Assembly: GCF_015277875.1 (NCBI RefSeq)
Contig: NZ_CP063814.1
Span: 3,038,001-3,102,000, forward strand
Origin: Microbacterium luteum
GTDB taxonomy: Bacteria; Actinomycetota; Actinomycetes; Actinomycetales; Microbacteriaceae
Length of the DNA: 64,000 nt
Direction of reading: 5' to 3'
Numbering within the stretch: position 1 is the stretch's first letter; each line of letters starts with the position of its first letter. The position numbers and the translations under genes are program-made. The notes under the pieces were generated by a model. The model saw only the letters and a list, made by a program, of their open reading frames with translations, was not told where the DNA came from and searched no databases. Below, in pieces: positions 16,915 to 25,823 of the stretch.

Positions 16915-19010
16915 GTGTCGGAACTGCGTTGGGAAGAGATCGATCGGCGCGCGGTGGACACCGTGCGCGTGTTGGCGGCGGATGCTGTCGAGAAGGTCGG
17001 CAATGGTCACCCGGGAACGGCGATGAGTCTCGCTCCGGCGGCGTACCTGCTGTATCAGCGGGTGATGAACCACGACCCCGCGGACGTGCACTGGCCGGGT
17101 CGTGATCGTTTCATCCTTTCGGCGGGGCATTCGTCGTTGACGCAGTACATCCAGCTGTATCTGGGTGGGTTCGGGTTGGAGCTGCAGGATCTGAAGGAGC
17201 TGCGGACGTGGGGGTCGAAGACCCCGGGTCACCCGGAGTTCGGTCACACCGATGGTGTGGAGATCACGACCGGGCCGCTGGGTCAGGGTCTGGCGTCGTC
17301 GGTCGGGTTCGCGTACGCGGCCCGGTATGAGCGGGGTCTGTTCGACCCGGAGGCTGCGCCGGGTGAGTCGCCGTTCGATCACACCATCTATGTGATCGCG
17401 TCGGATGGGGACATCCAGGAGGGCATCACCAGCGAGGCGTCTTCGTTGGCCGGGCATCAGGAGCTCGGCAATCTCGTGGTCATCTACGACGCGAATCAGA
17501 TCTCGATCGAGGACGACACCGACGTCGCGTTCACCGAGGACGTCGCCGCCCGCTACGCCGCGTACGGCTGGCATGTGCAGACGGTGGATTGGAAGAAGAC
17601 GGGCGAGTACGTCGAAGACGTCGCCGAGCTTCACGCAGCCCTCGAGGCGGCGAAGGCCGAGACGTCGAAGCCGTCGATCATCGTGCTGAAGACGATCATC
17701 GGGTGGCCCTCGCCGGGCAAGCAGAACACCGGCAAGATCCACGGCTCCAAGCTCGGCGACGACGAGTTGAAGGCGACGAAGGAGGTGCTCGGGTGGGACC
17801 CGGAGCAGACCTTCGTGGTGCCCGACGACGTCCTCGAACACACTCGTTCACTCGCCGACGTGGCGCAGAAGCGCGCGCGGCGTGGCAGGAGAAGTTCGAC
17901 GCGTGGGCCGGCGCGCACCCCGAGCGCAAGGCGCTGTGGGACCGCATCAACGCCCGCGAGCTCCCCGCCGATCTCGCCGATGCGCTCCCGGTGTTCGAGG
18001 CGGGCAAGGACGTGTCCACCCGTGCCGCGTCGGGGCAGGTCATCAACGCCCTGGCCGACAAGCTCCCCGAGCTGTGGGGCGGCTCGGCCGACCTCGCCGA
18101 ATCGAACCTCACCACCATCAAGAACGCCGCCTCGTTCATCCCGTCCGAGTGGTCGACCGACGAGTGGGACGGCAACCCGTACGGGCGGGTGCTGCACTTC
18201 GGCATCCGCGAGCACGCGATGGCGGCCATCATCAACGGCATCGTGCTGCACGGCCCCACCCGCGCGTTCGGCGGGACGTTCCTGATCTTCAGCGACTACA
18301 TGCGCCCCGCGGTGCGTCTGGCCGCGCTGATGAACATCCCCTCGATCTTCGTCTGGACCCACGACTCCGTCGCCCTCGGAGAAGACGGCCCCACCCACCA
18401 GCCGATCGAGCAGCTCACCGCGCTGCGCGCCATCCCGAACCTCGCCGTGCTCCGCCCCGCCGATGCGAACGAGACCGCCGTGATCTGGCACGAGATGCTC
18501 CGCCGCCACGCCGGCCCCTCCGGCATCGCCCTGACCAGGCAGAACATCCCCACCTTCGAGCGCGGTGACGGTGCAGCCAGCGGCGACGTCCTGGCCTCCG
18601 CCGACCTCGCCGCGAAGGGCGCATACGTCCTCGCCGAAGCACCGAACGGCACGCCCGACGTGATCATCATCGCAACCGGGTCCGAGGTGCAGCTCGCCGT
18701 CGCCGCCCGCGAAGCCCTCGCCGCCGACGGCGTGGGCGTGCGCGTCGTCTCCGCCCCGTCGCTGGAATGGTTCGCCGAGCAGGACGCCGACTACCGCGAG
18801 AGCGTCCTTCCCACCGCGATCACCGCCCGCGTCTCCGTCGAAGCCGGACTCGCCCTGGGCTGGCGCGGCATCGTCGGCGACCGCGGCCGGTCCGTCTCGA
18901 TCGAGCACTACGGCGCCTCCGCCGACTACCAGACCCTGTTCGACAAGTTCGGCATCACCACCGAAGCCGTCATCACCGCCGCCCGCGAAACCCTCGAGGA
19001 GAACGCATGA
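16915..19010 (+). pseudogene. tkt: Transketolase gene with a one-base deletion
   Basis: The first frame, from GTG 16915, encodes SELRWEEIDRRAVDTVRVLA, then VGNGHPGTAMSLAPAAYLL, the thiamine diphosphate region SDGDIQEGITSEAS and YDANQISIEDD. It goes out of frame at about 17859. The second frame carries RGAEARAAWQEKFDAWAGAH, HFGIREHAMAAI, FGGTFLIFSDYMRPAVRLAA and the C-terminal domain to 19010. Inserting one base after 17859 (gccgac then gtggcg; ancestral codons probably gac cgt ggc) joins them into 698 residues, the normal actinobacterial length. So it is either a recent inactivation or an assembly error. The enzyme would consume erythrose-4-P made by the divergent operon. Third-position base use changes near 17500, with more G/T before and more C after. 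Confidence 0.85.
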
Positions 19011-20071
19011 GCACCCCCACCGCACGCGGAGGAACGCTTCCCGTCGCACCGCCGGCATCGATGAGGGCGAGCGTGCTCATCCGGCCGGAACACATCGAGA
19101 CGCAGAACCGACCGGTCCCGGTCCCGCGCTCGGATGAGGTCCTCGTACGCGTCTCCGCCGTGGGGGTCTGCGGATCCGACGTGCACTTCTATCGGGACGG
19201 CCATCTCGGGGACTGGAAGGCGAGCGATCCCCTCGTGCTCGGGCACGAGTCGGGCGGGACCATCGTCGCCGTGGGCGACGCGACCGATCCGGGGCGCGTC
19301 GGCGAGAGGGTGTCGATCGAACCGCAGCATCCTTCACCCTCCTCGCCCGAGACGCTGCGCGGTGACTACAACCTCGACCCGCACATGAGGTTCTACGCCG
19401 TGCCCGGAACCGACGGCGCCTTCCGGGAGTATGTGACGATCCAGAGCCACTTCGCGCACCGCATCCCCGACTCGGTCAGCGATCACGCGGCCGCTCTGAT
19501 GGAACCGCTGTCGGTAGCGATCGCCACGGCACGGAAGGCGTGCTTCTCCCCCGGGGCGCGCGTCCTGATCGCCGGTGCGGGTCCGATCGGCATCGCCCTG
19601 GTTCAGGTCGCGCGCGCGTTCGGCGTCACCGAGGTGATCGTGTCGGATCTCGCACCGGAGCGGCGCCAGACGGCGCTCCGCTTCGGTGCGCACGTGGTCC
19701 TCGATCCACGCGCAACGCCTCCGCCCGAGGTGTCGACCGTTGACGCCTTCGTCGACGCGTCCGGTGCCGATTCCGCCGTGCGCGAGGGCATCACGGCGGT
19801 ACGGCCCGGGGGAAGGGTCGTCCTGGTGGGCATGGGCCTTTCCGAGATGCCCCTGCCGATCACGATCATCCAGAACCGGGAGCTGATCGTCACCGGGGTC
19901 TTCCGCTATGCCAACACCTGGCCAACCGCGATCGCGCTCGTCGCCGGAGGACACGTCGACCTGGATGCGATGGTCACCGCAACCTTCGGCCTCAGCGAGG
20001 TCGCGCGTGCCCTGGAATCTACCGCGGACCCCTCGACGATCAAGGCCATCGTGGAACCCACCCGCCCCTGA
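19007..20071 (+). CDS. Zinc-type polyol dehydrogenase lacking the structural zinc site
   Basis: A 354-residue MDR protein of the sorbitol/xylitol dehydrogenase branch. The catalytic zinc ligands are visible (GVCGSDVHFYRDG, LGHESGG) and the Rossmann loop IAGAGPIGIALVQVA is intact. The lobe that normally holds four structural-zinc cysteines instead reads EPQHPSPSSPETLRGDYNLD, with no cysteine, as in mammalian sorbitol dehydrogenases that lost this zinc. Start ATG 19007 overlaps the transketolase stop (ATGA). It probably supplies a second oxidation specificity, for example threitol, xylitol or sorbitol, to the locus. Confidence 0.85.
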   Translation: MSTPTARGGTLPVAPPASMRASVLIRPEHIETQNRPVPVPRSDEVLVRVSAVGVCGSDVHFYRDGHLGDWKASDPLVLGHESGGTIVAVGDATDPGRVGERVSIEPQHPSPSSPETLRGDYNLDPHMRFYAVPGTDGAFREYVTIQSHFAHRIPDSVSDHAAALMEPLSVAIATARKACFSPGARVLIAGAGPIGIALVQVARAFGVTEVIVSDLAPERRQTALRFGAHVVLDPRATPPPEVSTVDAFVDASGADSAVREGITAVRPGGRVVLVGMGLSEMPLPITIIQNRELIVTGVFRYANTWPTAIALVAGGHVDLDAMVTATFGLSEVARALESTADPSTIKAIVEPTRP

Positions 20072-20147
20072 CCGCTGCACACCCACCCGACCTGAGCCTG
20101 CGACCGCGCCAGGCCGTCACCATCCCGCCACGCACCCCACCCCTCCC

Positions 20148-20402
20148 GATGTCGTGGCGACCGCGACGATCTTCACGTTCATCTGGACCTGGAGCGACTT
20201 CTTCTCACCGCTGATCTATCTCCGGCTCCCCGAGACCTTCCCGGCGTCGGTCGCGCTGAAGGGCTTCATCGACGCGCAGTCGACCTCGGATTACGGATCG
20301 ATGTTCGCCATGTCCGTCGTCTCTCTGGTTCCCCTGTTCATCGTGTTCCTCGTCGGTCAGCGCTACCTGATCAAGGGATTCGCGACATCCGGAATCAAGT
20401 AG
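20148..20402 (+). pseudogene. Remnant of a MalG-type sugar ABC permease (C-terminal 80 residues)
   Basis: The frame ends VATATIFTFIWTWSDFFSPL, then IYLRLPETFPASVALKGFID and MFAMSVVSLVPLFIVFLVGQ to IKGFATSGIK. This is the C-terminal end of a carbohydrate permease of the MalG/UgpE class, which normally has about 280 residues. The part before it, including the EAA loop, is absent: upstream bases 20072-20147 match nothing, and no in-frame start with a ribosome binding site exists. It is therefore a deletion scar, the last piece of a transporter operon that lay beside the LacI gene. The stop at 20402 is 33 bp before lacI-type gene start. Confidence 0.8.
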
Positions 20403-20435
20403 TCTCCCATTCAGCGTGCCGAAGGATGGTGCCCC

Positions 20436-21440
20436 GTGAGCAATGACCGACTCGCCGTGACGATCACCGACGTCGCCCGACGGGCCGGGGTGTCTCCCGC
20501 GACCGTGTCCCGCGTGTTCAACGACCAGTTCCGGGGGAACGTCGAGACGGCGCACCGCGTCCGGTCGGCCGCGACCGAACTCAGCTACACCCCGAATCAC
20601 CTGGCGCGCAGTTTCGCCCGCGGCAAGACGAGCGCGGTCGGCTTTCTCGTTCCCGACCTGGCCAACCCGGTGTTTCAGGCGGTGCTCACCGGCCTCAGCC
20701 TCGCTGCCGGAGACGACGGCTATCGCGTGCTGGTGGCCGACTCCGCGGAATCCATCGACGACGAGCCGCTGCTCGCGGGGGAGATCCGTCGCCGATGCGA
20801 CGCGTTGGTGCTGTGCGCGCCTCGCATGGAAGACGACACCCTCGCGCAGACCGTGCGGGATCTGGCCCCGGTCGTGCTGACGAACCGGTCCAATACCGTC
20901 ATCGACGCGCCGACGCTGTCAGCGGACTCGCGGACCGGGTTCGAGAACATCGCGCGCCACCTCTACACCCTGGGCCACCGCCGCCTGGCCTACATCGAGG
21001 GCCCCGAGGGTTCCGCGAACCACAATCGCCTTCGCGGCCTGGAGGATTTCGTGCGCAGCGTCGAGGGCGTTTCCCTGCAGCGCGTTCCCGGCGGAGCAAC
21101 CAGCACGAGCGGGATGGATGCGGTCGACGCGCTCGTGAAAACCCGCGCGACGGCCGCCATCGCGTTCAACGACCTCGTCGGCCTCGGCGTCGTCCACGGC
21201 CTGGGCGAACGTGGTCTGCGGGTACCCGACGACATCTCGGTGACGGGCTTCGACGACATCCCGTTCGCCCGCTTCATGACCCCGACCCTCACCACCGCAT
21301 CCGTGCCCCACGAGATCCTCGGCGGACTGGCCTGGAGCCGGCTCCACGCGCTGATCGAAGGACGCACGCCCGAACACAACGTGGTCTTCCAACCGCGTCT
21401 GGAGGCGCGTCGCTCCACCGCCGCTCCCCCGTCGGCGTGA
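20436..21440 (+). CDS. LacI-family transcriptional regulator
   Basis: A 334-residue regulator. The DNA-binding headpiece VTITDVARRAGVSPATVSRV followed by FN and the hinge YTPNHLARSFARGKTSAVGF precede a periplasmic-binding-protein-like sensor domain (LVPDLANPVFQ, AIAFNDLVGLGVVHGL, DISVTGFDDIPFARF). GTG at 20436 is the start. It probably once regulated the sugar transporter of which only the remnant at 20148-20402 survives, and it may still regulate the neighbouring dehydrogenase. Whether it recognises the rhamnose operator at 1102 cannot be judged. It converges on the next gene across a family A element. Confidence 0.92.
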   Translation: MSNDRLAVTITDVARRAGVSPATVSRVFNDQFRGNVETAHRVRSAATELSYTPNHLARSFARGKTSAVGFLVPDLANPVFQAVLTGLSLAAGDDGYRVLVADSAESIDDEPLLAGEIRRRCDALVLCAPRMEDDTLAQTVRDLAPVVLTNRSNTVIDAPTLSADSRTGFENIARHLYTLGHRRLAYIEGPEGSANHNRLRGLEDFVRSVEGVSLQRVPGGATSTSGMDAVDALVKTRATAAIAFNDLVGLGVVHGLGERGLRVPDDISVTGFDDIPFARFMTPTLTTASVPHEILGGLAWSRLHALIEGRTPEHNVVFQPRLEARRSTAAPPSA

Positions 21441-21527
21441 TCCGCGCATCCACCCGCCCCTCTACCCCGCGCCTCCCCTCCCGCAGCCCGACCCATCCGT
21501 AGCCCCGCGCCTCCCGCCACCCACGCC

Positions 21528-21598
21528 GAGGTCGGAGAATCGGCCTGAGGTCGGAGGATCGACGCCCGAATTCTCCGACATCGGCACGAATCTCCGAC
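21528..21598 (-). repeat. Family A nested palindromic element, copy 2
   Basis: Arms GTCGGAGAATCGG, AGGTCGGAGGATCG, GAATTCTCCGACATC and CGAATCTCCGAC. It lies between the convergent LacI gene and the 116-residue gene, in the same orientation as copy 3, so that the small gene is bracketed by two direct copies. Confidence 0.88.
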
Positions 21599-21608
21599 GT
21601 CCGCGAGG

Positions 21609-21959
21609 TCAGCCGACGCCCTTGGCGCGGAGGGCCTGCTCGAAGCCGGCAACCGATCCGCCGACCGCGTCGAGCTCGTGCGCATCCAGAAGCAGAGTGA
21701 GGCCGTTTTCAGCTCGCCTGAAGACCGCGGGCGCGCCGTACTCGGCGACCGCGGCGGCGACGTCGTCGTCCATCTCGTTCAGGTGACGCAGGTCGATGGA
21801 CACGTCCAATCGCTCGACCATCGCATCCCACTCGGGCTTGCGCCGCCATGTGTGCGTGATGTCGCAGAGTGCACAGTGCGCGGTGCCGAGCATGTGCCCG
21901 ATCACATACCGCAGCTCCCCGAGCGGACCACCGTCGGCCCGGTAGACGCCGACGAGCAT
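21609..21959 (-). CDS. Small CxxC protein of unknown function
   Basis: A 116-residue protein starting MLVGVYRADGGPLGELRYVI. It contains GTAHCALCDITHTWRRKPEW, with a CxxC pair near residues 28-31 that could bind metal or be redox-active, and an acidic central stretch EMDDDVAAAVAEYG. I recall similar short actinobacterial hypothetical proteins but no function. ATG 21959 is preceded by GAGAGGCGGG; the frame extended to 22109 would translate a family A repeat and is rejected. It is a single-gene unit flanked by family A copies on both sides. Confidence 0.65.
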   Translation of the reverse strand: MLVGVYRADGGPLGELRYVIGHMLGTAHCALCDITHTWRRKPEWDAMVERLDVSIDLRHLNEMDDDVAAAVAEYGAPAVFRRAENGLTLLLDAHELDAVGGSVAGFEQALRAKGVG

Positions 21960-22005
21960 CCCGCCTCTCGGATTCGCGTCGTGGTCCACTCCCCGATCAT
22001 CACCC

Positions 22006-22080
22006 GGATGTCGGAGCATCGACCCGATGTCGGAGAATCCGCGCTGAATCCTCCGACATCGACGCCGATTTCCGACATCG
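22006..22080 (-). repeat. Family A nested palindromic element, copy 3
   Basis: Arms GTCGGAGCATCG, GATGTCGGAGAATCC, GAATCCTCCGACATC and CGATTTCCGACATC. It lies between the start of the 116-residue gene and the end of the transglutaminase gene, which point the same way; this copy therefore lies downstream of the transglutaminase operon and could terminate it. Confidence 0.88.
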
Positions 22081-22128
22081 GGGCGGGCGCGCGGCGCCGA
22101 CGCCCGCACGCGACGGTGCCGGATGCGG

Positions 22129-22974
22129 TCAGGACTCGCGGGTGATCGTCACCTTCACGTGCAGCTGGCTCTTGAACGGGCCGGCATAGACGCCGCGGAG
22201 CGGGGGGACGTCGTTGTAGTCCCGACCCCGGCCCACGAGCACGTGCCGGTCGCCGATCTCGATGTTGTTGGTCGGGTCGAACCCCTGCCACTGGTCGGCG
22301 TACCACTCCACCCACGCGTGAGACTCACCCGTCACCGGCTCGCCGACGTCGGCGTTCGGCCGCGGGTGCAGGTATCCCGACACGTATCGGGCGGGGATCC
22401 CGACCGAGCGCAGTGCCCCGAGGGTGATGTGCGCGATGTCCTGGCACACGCCCTTGCGCGCCTCCCAGGCCTCGCTCGCGGTCGAGAGCACGCTCGTGAT
22501 GCCGCTCATGTACTCGACGGCGTCACCGACGGCCACCGCGATCGCGTGCGCCGCCTCGCTCGGATTCTCGTGCTGCTGGGCGATGCCCTCGGCGAGCCTC
22601 GCCACCTCGGGATGCGGCATCGTGCGTCGCGTCTGCGTGAGCTGCTCGACGGTCTCGATGGAACGGCTCGTGGACCGCTTCAGGTCGTCCCACGTGATGT
22701 CGGGATGCTCGATCGGCCGCTCGCGCACCTCGACGAGCGACCGAGCGGTGATGGTGAGCGCACCGTGCGGCGACAGCACGTCGAACGCCGCGACACGCGT
22801 TCCGAAGTAGTCGACGTACTGGTTGACCGAGGTCGACGGATCGATGTCGAGCGACGAACTGAGCACGAACTGGCTGTCGGTCGATCCCGGCAGCATGCGC
22901 GCTTCGTTGTACGACGCCGAGACATCGCCCGGATAGGAGAAGCCGGTCTCGTGTTCGATGCGGAGTCTCTTCAT
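22129..22974 (-). CDS. Transglutaminase-like cysteine protease family protein
   Basis: A 281-residue protein with an N-terminal bacterial transglutaminase-like beta domain (MKRLRIEHETGFSYPGDVSA) and a C-terminal papain-like core. The catalytic triad is visible: Cys in EARKGVCQDIAHITLG, His in GESHAWVEWYA and Asp in QGFDPTNN. It is the third gene of a triad with alpha-E and ATP-grasp proteins, a context predicted in the literature to make or crosslink a peptide-like product; the substrate is unknown. Its ATG overlaps the alpha-E stop (22971-22974). Confidence 0.9.
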   Translation of the reverse strand: MKRLRIEHETGFSYPGDVSASYNEARMLPGSTDSQFVLSSSLDIDPSTSVNQYVDYFGTRVAAFDVLSPHGALTITARSLVEVRERPIEHPDITWDDLKRSTSRSIETVEQLTQTRRTMPHPEVARLAEGIAQQHENPSEAAHAIAVAVGDAVEYMSGITSVLSTASEAWEARKGVCQDIAHITLGALRSVGIPARYVSGYLHPRPNADVGEPVTGESHAWVEWYADQWQGFDPTNNIEIGDRHVLVGRGRDYNDVPPLRGVYAGPFKSQLHVKVTITRES

Positions 22975-23903
22975 GACGTCTCCCCGATCCAGCTCGGCTC
23001 GGCGTGCGTCGGGAAGAAGCGACTGCGGATCGCCTCCGACGCCTCGCGGGTCACCCGCTGCACACGATCCATGTGCAGCGGCAGCTCACTCAGGATCTCG
23101 CTCACCGGCCGGTACTCCAGGTCGTTCCGGATGCGCCCCAGCGCGCGCAGCACCGGGTTGGAATGCCCGACCCGGTCAGCACGCGGATCGATCGCGCTCA
23201 TGCACTCCTCGGCCTGCTGGATGGAGAAGATGATCGAGCGGGGAAACAGGCGGTCCAGCAGCAGGAACTCGGCCGCGTTGCTGGCACTCGGCATGCCGCG
23301 GTACGTGCGGAGGTACGCCTCGTACGCGCCGCACGAGCGCAGGATGGTCGTCCACGACGGACCGGATGCTTCGGTCAGCGAGCGGGTGGCGAGCATCCGG
23401 GCGGTCATGTCGGTGCGCTCGATGCTGCGGCCCAGCGTGAAGAACTGCCACGCTTCGTCTCGGCTGGTCGACGAGTCGACGCTCCCGACGGCCAGCGACG
23501 CGCGCTCACGCACCCACTGGAAGAAGTCGTGGGCCTTGTCGGTCTGCAGCCGACGCGGCATGCGGGAGTTGGTGGTGTTCAGCGTCTCCCACAGCTCGCT
23601 CGAGACGATCTCGCGGGCACGGCGGGCGTTCTCGCGCGCGGCGCCGAGCGAGTAGGCCACCGAGGCGGGGTTCATCCGGTCGATCGCGAGACGCTGCAGC
23701 ACATCGTCGCGGGTGACGGGAGTCGTCGTGTCGGACGGCAGAGACCCCATGACGTTCAGCAGCGACCGGCACGCGGTGTCCTCGTCGATCCAGGGATCCT
23801 CCAGCAGCAGCTGCAGGTGCACCTCGAGGATGCGCGCCGTGCCGTCGCTGCGCTCGATGTACCGCCCGATCCAGAACAGTGATTCTGCGATGCGACTCAG
23901 CAT
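22971..23903 (-). CDS. Alpha-E domain protein
   Basis: A 310-residue all-alpha protein beginning MLSRIAESLFWIGRYIERSD, the hallmark of the alpha-E (DUF403) family. Further conserved segments include RENARRAREIVSSELWETLN and GRSIERTDMTARMLATR. The function is unknown, but it almost always travels with circularly permuted ATP-grasp and transglutaminase-like genes. Its start overlaps the end of the ATP-grasp gene by 7 bp and its end overlaps the transglutaminase start, so the three are made together. Confidence 0.92.
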   Translation of the reverse strand: MLSRIAESLFWIGRYIERSDGTARILEVHLQLLLEDPWIDEDTACRSLLNVMGSLPSDTTTPVTRDDVLQRLAIDRMNPASVAYSLGAARENARRAREIVSSELWETLNTTNSRMPRRLQTDKAHDFFQWVRERASLAVGSVDSSTSRDEAWQFFTLGRSIERTDMTARMLATRSLTEASGPSWTTILRSCGAYEAYLRTYRGMPSASNAAEFLLLDRLFPRSIIFSIQQAEECMSAIDPRADRVGHSNPVLRALGRIRNDLEYRPVSEILSELPLHMDRVQRVTREASEAIRSRFFPTHAEPSWIGETS

Positions 23904-25663
23904 CGGACGTCACCTCCGTCGCGCGTATCGTCTCGTCGCTGCCCTCCTCGCCCGACGACCGGACCCCCGCCAGCCCCGGTCGTTGAGCGAGCGGAGCGAG
24001 ACGAAACGCTCGTCTGCTGCTGCTGCTCGGCCTGTTCGGTGCGCGAACGCGGGCGATCCTGCGGAGCCGTGTCGGGCTCGTCGTGGTCTTCGTAGATGAT
24101 CGGGATCGACTGCGTCACGGCGGCCTGGTCGGCGACCAGTCCGCCCATGCCGCTGCCCTGCCCGTACTCGACGTGAGCCGGAGCCGAACCGCCGACGACC
24201 CACGTGTCCTTCGATCCGCCGCCCTGGCTGGAGTTGACCACGAGCTGCCCCTCGGGGAGGGCGACGCGCGTCAGGCCTCCCGGAAGCACCCAGATGTCCT
24301 CGCCGTCGTTGACCGCGAACGGACGCAGGTCGGCGTGACGCGGGCGCATCCCGTCTTCGACGAGGGTCGGGATGGTCGACAGCATCACGACAGGCTGGGC
24401 AATCCATCCGCGCGGATCCGCTCGCAACCGCGTGCGGAGCGTGTCGAGTTCGCTCGGCGAGGCGTCGGGTCCGACGACGAGGCCCTTGCCGCCCGATCCG
24501 TCGACCGGCTTCACGACGAGTTCGTCGAGCCTGTCGAGCACCTCCTCGAGAGCGTCGGGCTCCTCGAGCCGCCACGTGTCGACGTTCTTGAGGATGGGCT
24601 CCTCCGCCAGGTAGTAGCGCACCAGGTCGGGCACGTAGGTGTAGAGCAGCTTGTCGTCGGCGACGCCGTTGCCGACGGCGTTGGCGATCGTGACGTTGCC
24701 CAGCCGCGCCGCGAGCATGAGGCCCGGGGCGCCCAGCATCGAGTCGGCGCGGAACTGCAGCGGATCGAGGAAGTCGTCGTCGACCCGGCGGTAGATCACG
24801 TCGACGCGCTTGGGGCCGCGGGTGGTGCGCATGAACACCTTGCCGCCCATGCACAGCAGGTCGCGCCCCTCGACGAGCTCGACGCCCATGAGGCGGGCGA
24901 GCAGGGTGTGCTCGAAGTACGCCGAGTTGTACACACCCGGGGTGAGCACCACGACGTTGGGCTCCTCCACTCCGGGCGGGGCGGATGCGCGCAGCGCCGC
25001 CAGCAGCTTGTTCGGGTAGTCGCCGACCGGCCGCACCCGCATCGACACGAACAGCTCGGGAAGCGTCTGAGCCATCACGCGACGGTTCGAGATGACGTAG
25101 CTGACGCCCGAGGGCACGCGCACGTTGTCTTCGAGCACGCGCATCTCGCCGTGCTCGTCGCGGATCAGGTCGATGCCCGACACCTGGATGCGCACGCCGT
25201 TCGCGGAGTGGATGCCCGCGGCCTGCCGGTAGAAGTACTGCGACGAGGCGATGAGACCGGCCGGCAGCACACCGTCGCGCACGCAGTGCTGGTGCCCGTA
25301 CGCGTCATCGAGGAACGCTTCGAGCGCGCGCACGCGCTGCTTGATGCCGGCCTCGGTCTTCGACCACTCGTCGTAGTCGATCACGCGCGGGACCGCATCC
25401 AGCGGGAACGGACGCTCCTCTCCGGCGAAGTCGAAGGTCACGCCCTGCGCGAGATAGGAGGTGGCGAGCGACTCGGTGCGCCCGCGAAGCTCCTCCTGGG
25501 TCATCTGCGCGAGCGCGTGGTGCAGCTCGCGGTAGGCGTCACGCGACCGTGATGGAGCACCCGACGTGGTCACGTCGCCGAACATCTCGTCGAAGGCCGG
25601 TACCCCCGAAGGCGTCCGCCGGGGTGTCTGGGTGGACCCGTAGCCGTCGAAGAGATCTCCCAT
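23897..25663 (-). CDS. Circularly permuted ATP-grasp type 2 protein
   Basis: A 588-residue protein starting MGDLFDGYGSTQTPRRTPSG at ATG 25663. Recognisable segments are IQVSGIDLIRDEHGEMRVLE, DNVRVPSGVSYVISNRRVMA, DVIYRRVDDDFLDPLQF, VVKPVDGSGGKGLVVG and IAQPVVMLSTIPTLVEDGM, diagnostic of the permuted ATP-grasp family thought to form amide bonds on an unknown substrate. The frame extended to 26518 overlaps the divergent gene and is rejected. The tail after about residue 525 is low-complexity; part of it (SVSSRSARSTTG) is encoded by a family B repeat at 23977-24008. Confidence 0.92.
   Translation of the reverse strand: MGDLFDGYGSTQTPRRTPSGVPAFDEMFGDVTTSGAPSRSRDAYRELHHALAQMTQEELRGRTESLATSYLAQGVTFDFAGEERPFPLDAVPRVIDYDEWSKTEAGIKQRVRALEAFLDDAYGHQHCVRDGVLPAGLIASSQYFYRQAAGIHSANGVRIQVSGIDLIRDEHGEMRVLEDNVRVPSGVSYVISNRRVMAQTLPELFVSMRVRPVGDYPNKLLAALRASAPPGVEEPNVVVLTPGVYNSAYFEHTLLARLMGVELVEGRDLLCMGGKVFMRTTRGPKRVDVIYRRVDDDFLDPLQFRADSMLGAPGLMLAARLGNVTIANAVGNGVADDKLLYTYVPDLVRYYLAEEPILKNVDTWRLEEPDALEEVLDRLDELVVKPVDGSGGKGLVVGPDASPSELDTLRTRLRADPRGWIAQPVVMLSTIPTLVEDGMRPRHADLRPFAVNDGEDIWVLPGGLTRVALPEGQLVVNSSQGGGSKDTWVVGGSAPAHVEYGQGSGMGGLVADQAAVTQSIPIIYEDHDEPDTAPQDRPRSRTEQAEQQQQTSVSSRSARSTTGAGGGPVVGRGGQRRDDTRDGGDVRC
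23977..24008 (-). repeat. Family B repeat inside a coding sequence
   Basis: A near-exact reverse-complement copy of the 32-bp unit at 5689-5759 lies within the last 40 codons of the ATP-grasp gene. It is translated as SVSSRSARSTTG. The insertion evidently extended or replaced the original C-terminus without stopping translation before the overlap with the alpha-E gene. Confidence 0.88.
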
Positions 25664-25823
25664 GGGCTTCACCCTAGCCCGCGACGTGTTGCCGTGTTGT
25701 TTCCCCCGGGGGCTTGACGAGGGCTCAGTCCTTGCGCTCGAGCGCCGCCACCACGGCGCAGCCGTCACCGATTCGTCACCTCCTCTCGGCGCGCCCACGT
25801 ACAGGCCGACGTAGCCTGAGACG

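Noticed and set aside
21960..22109. N-terminal extension of the 116-residue protein
   Set aside because: It translates a family A repeat; an ATG with GAGAGGCGGG exists at 21959.
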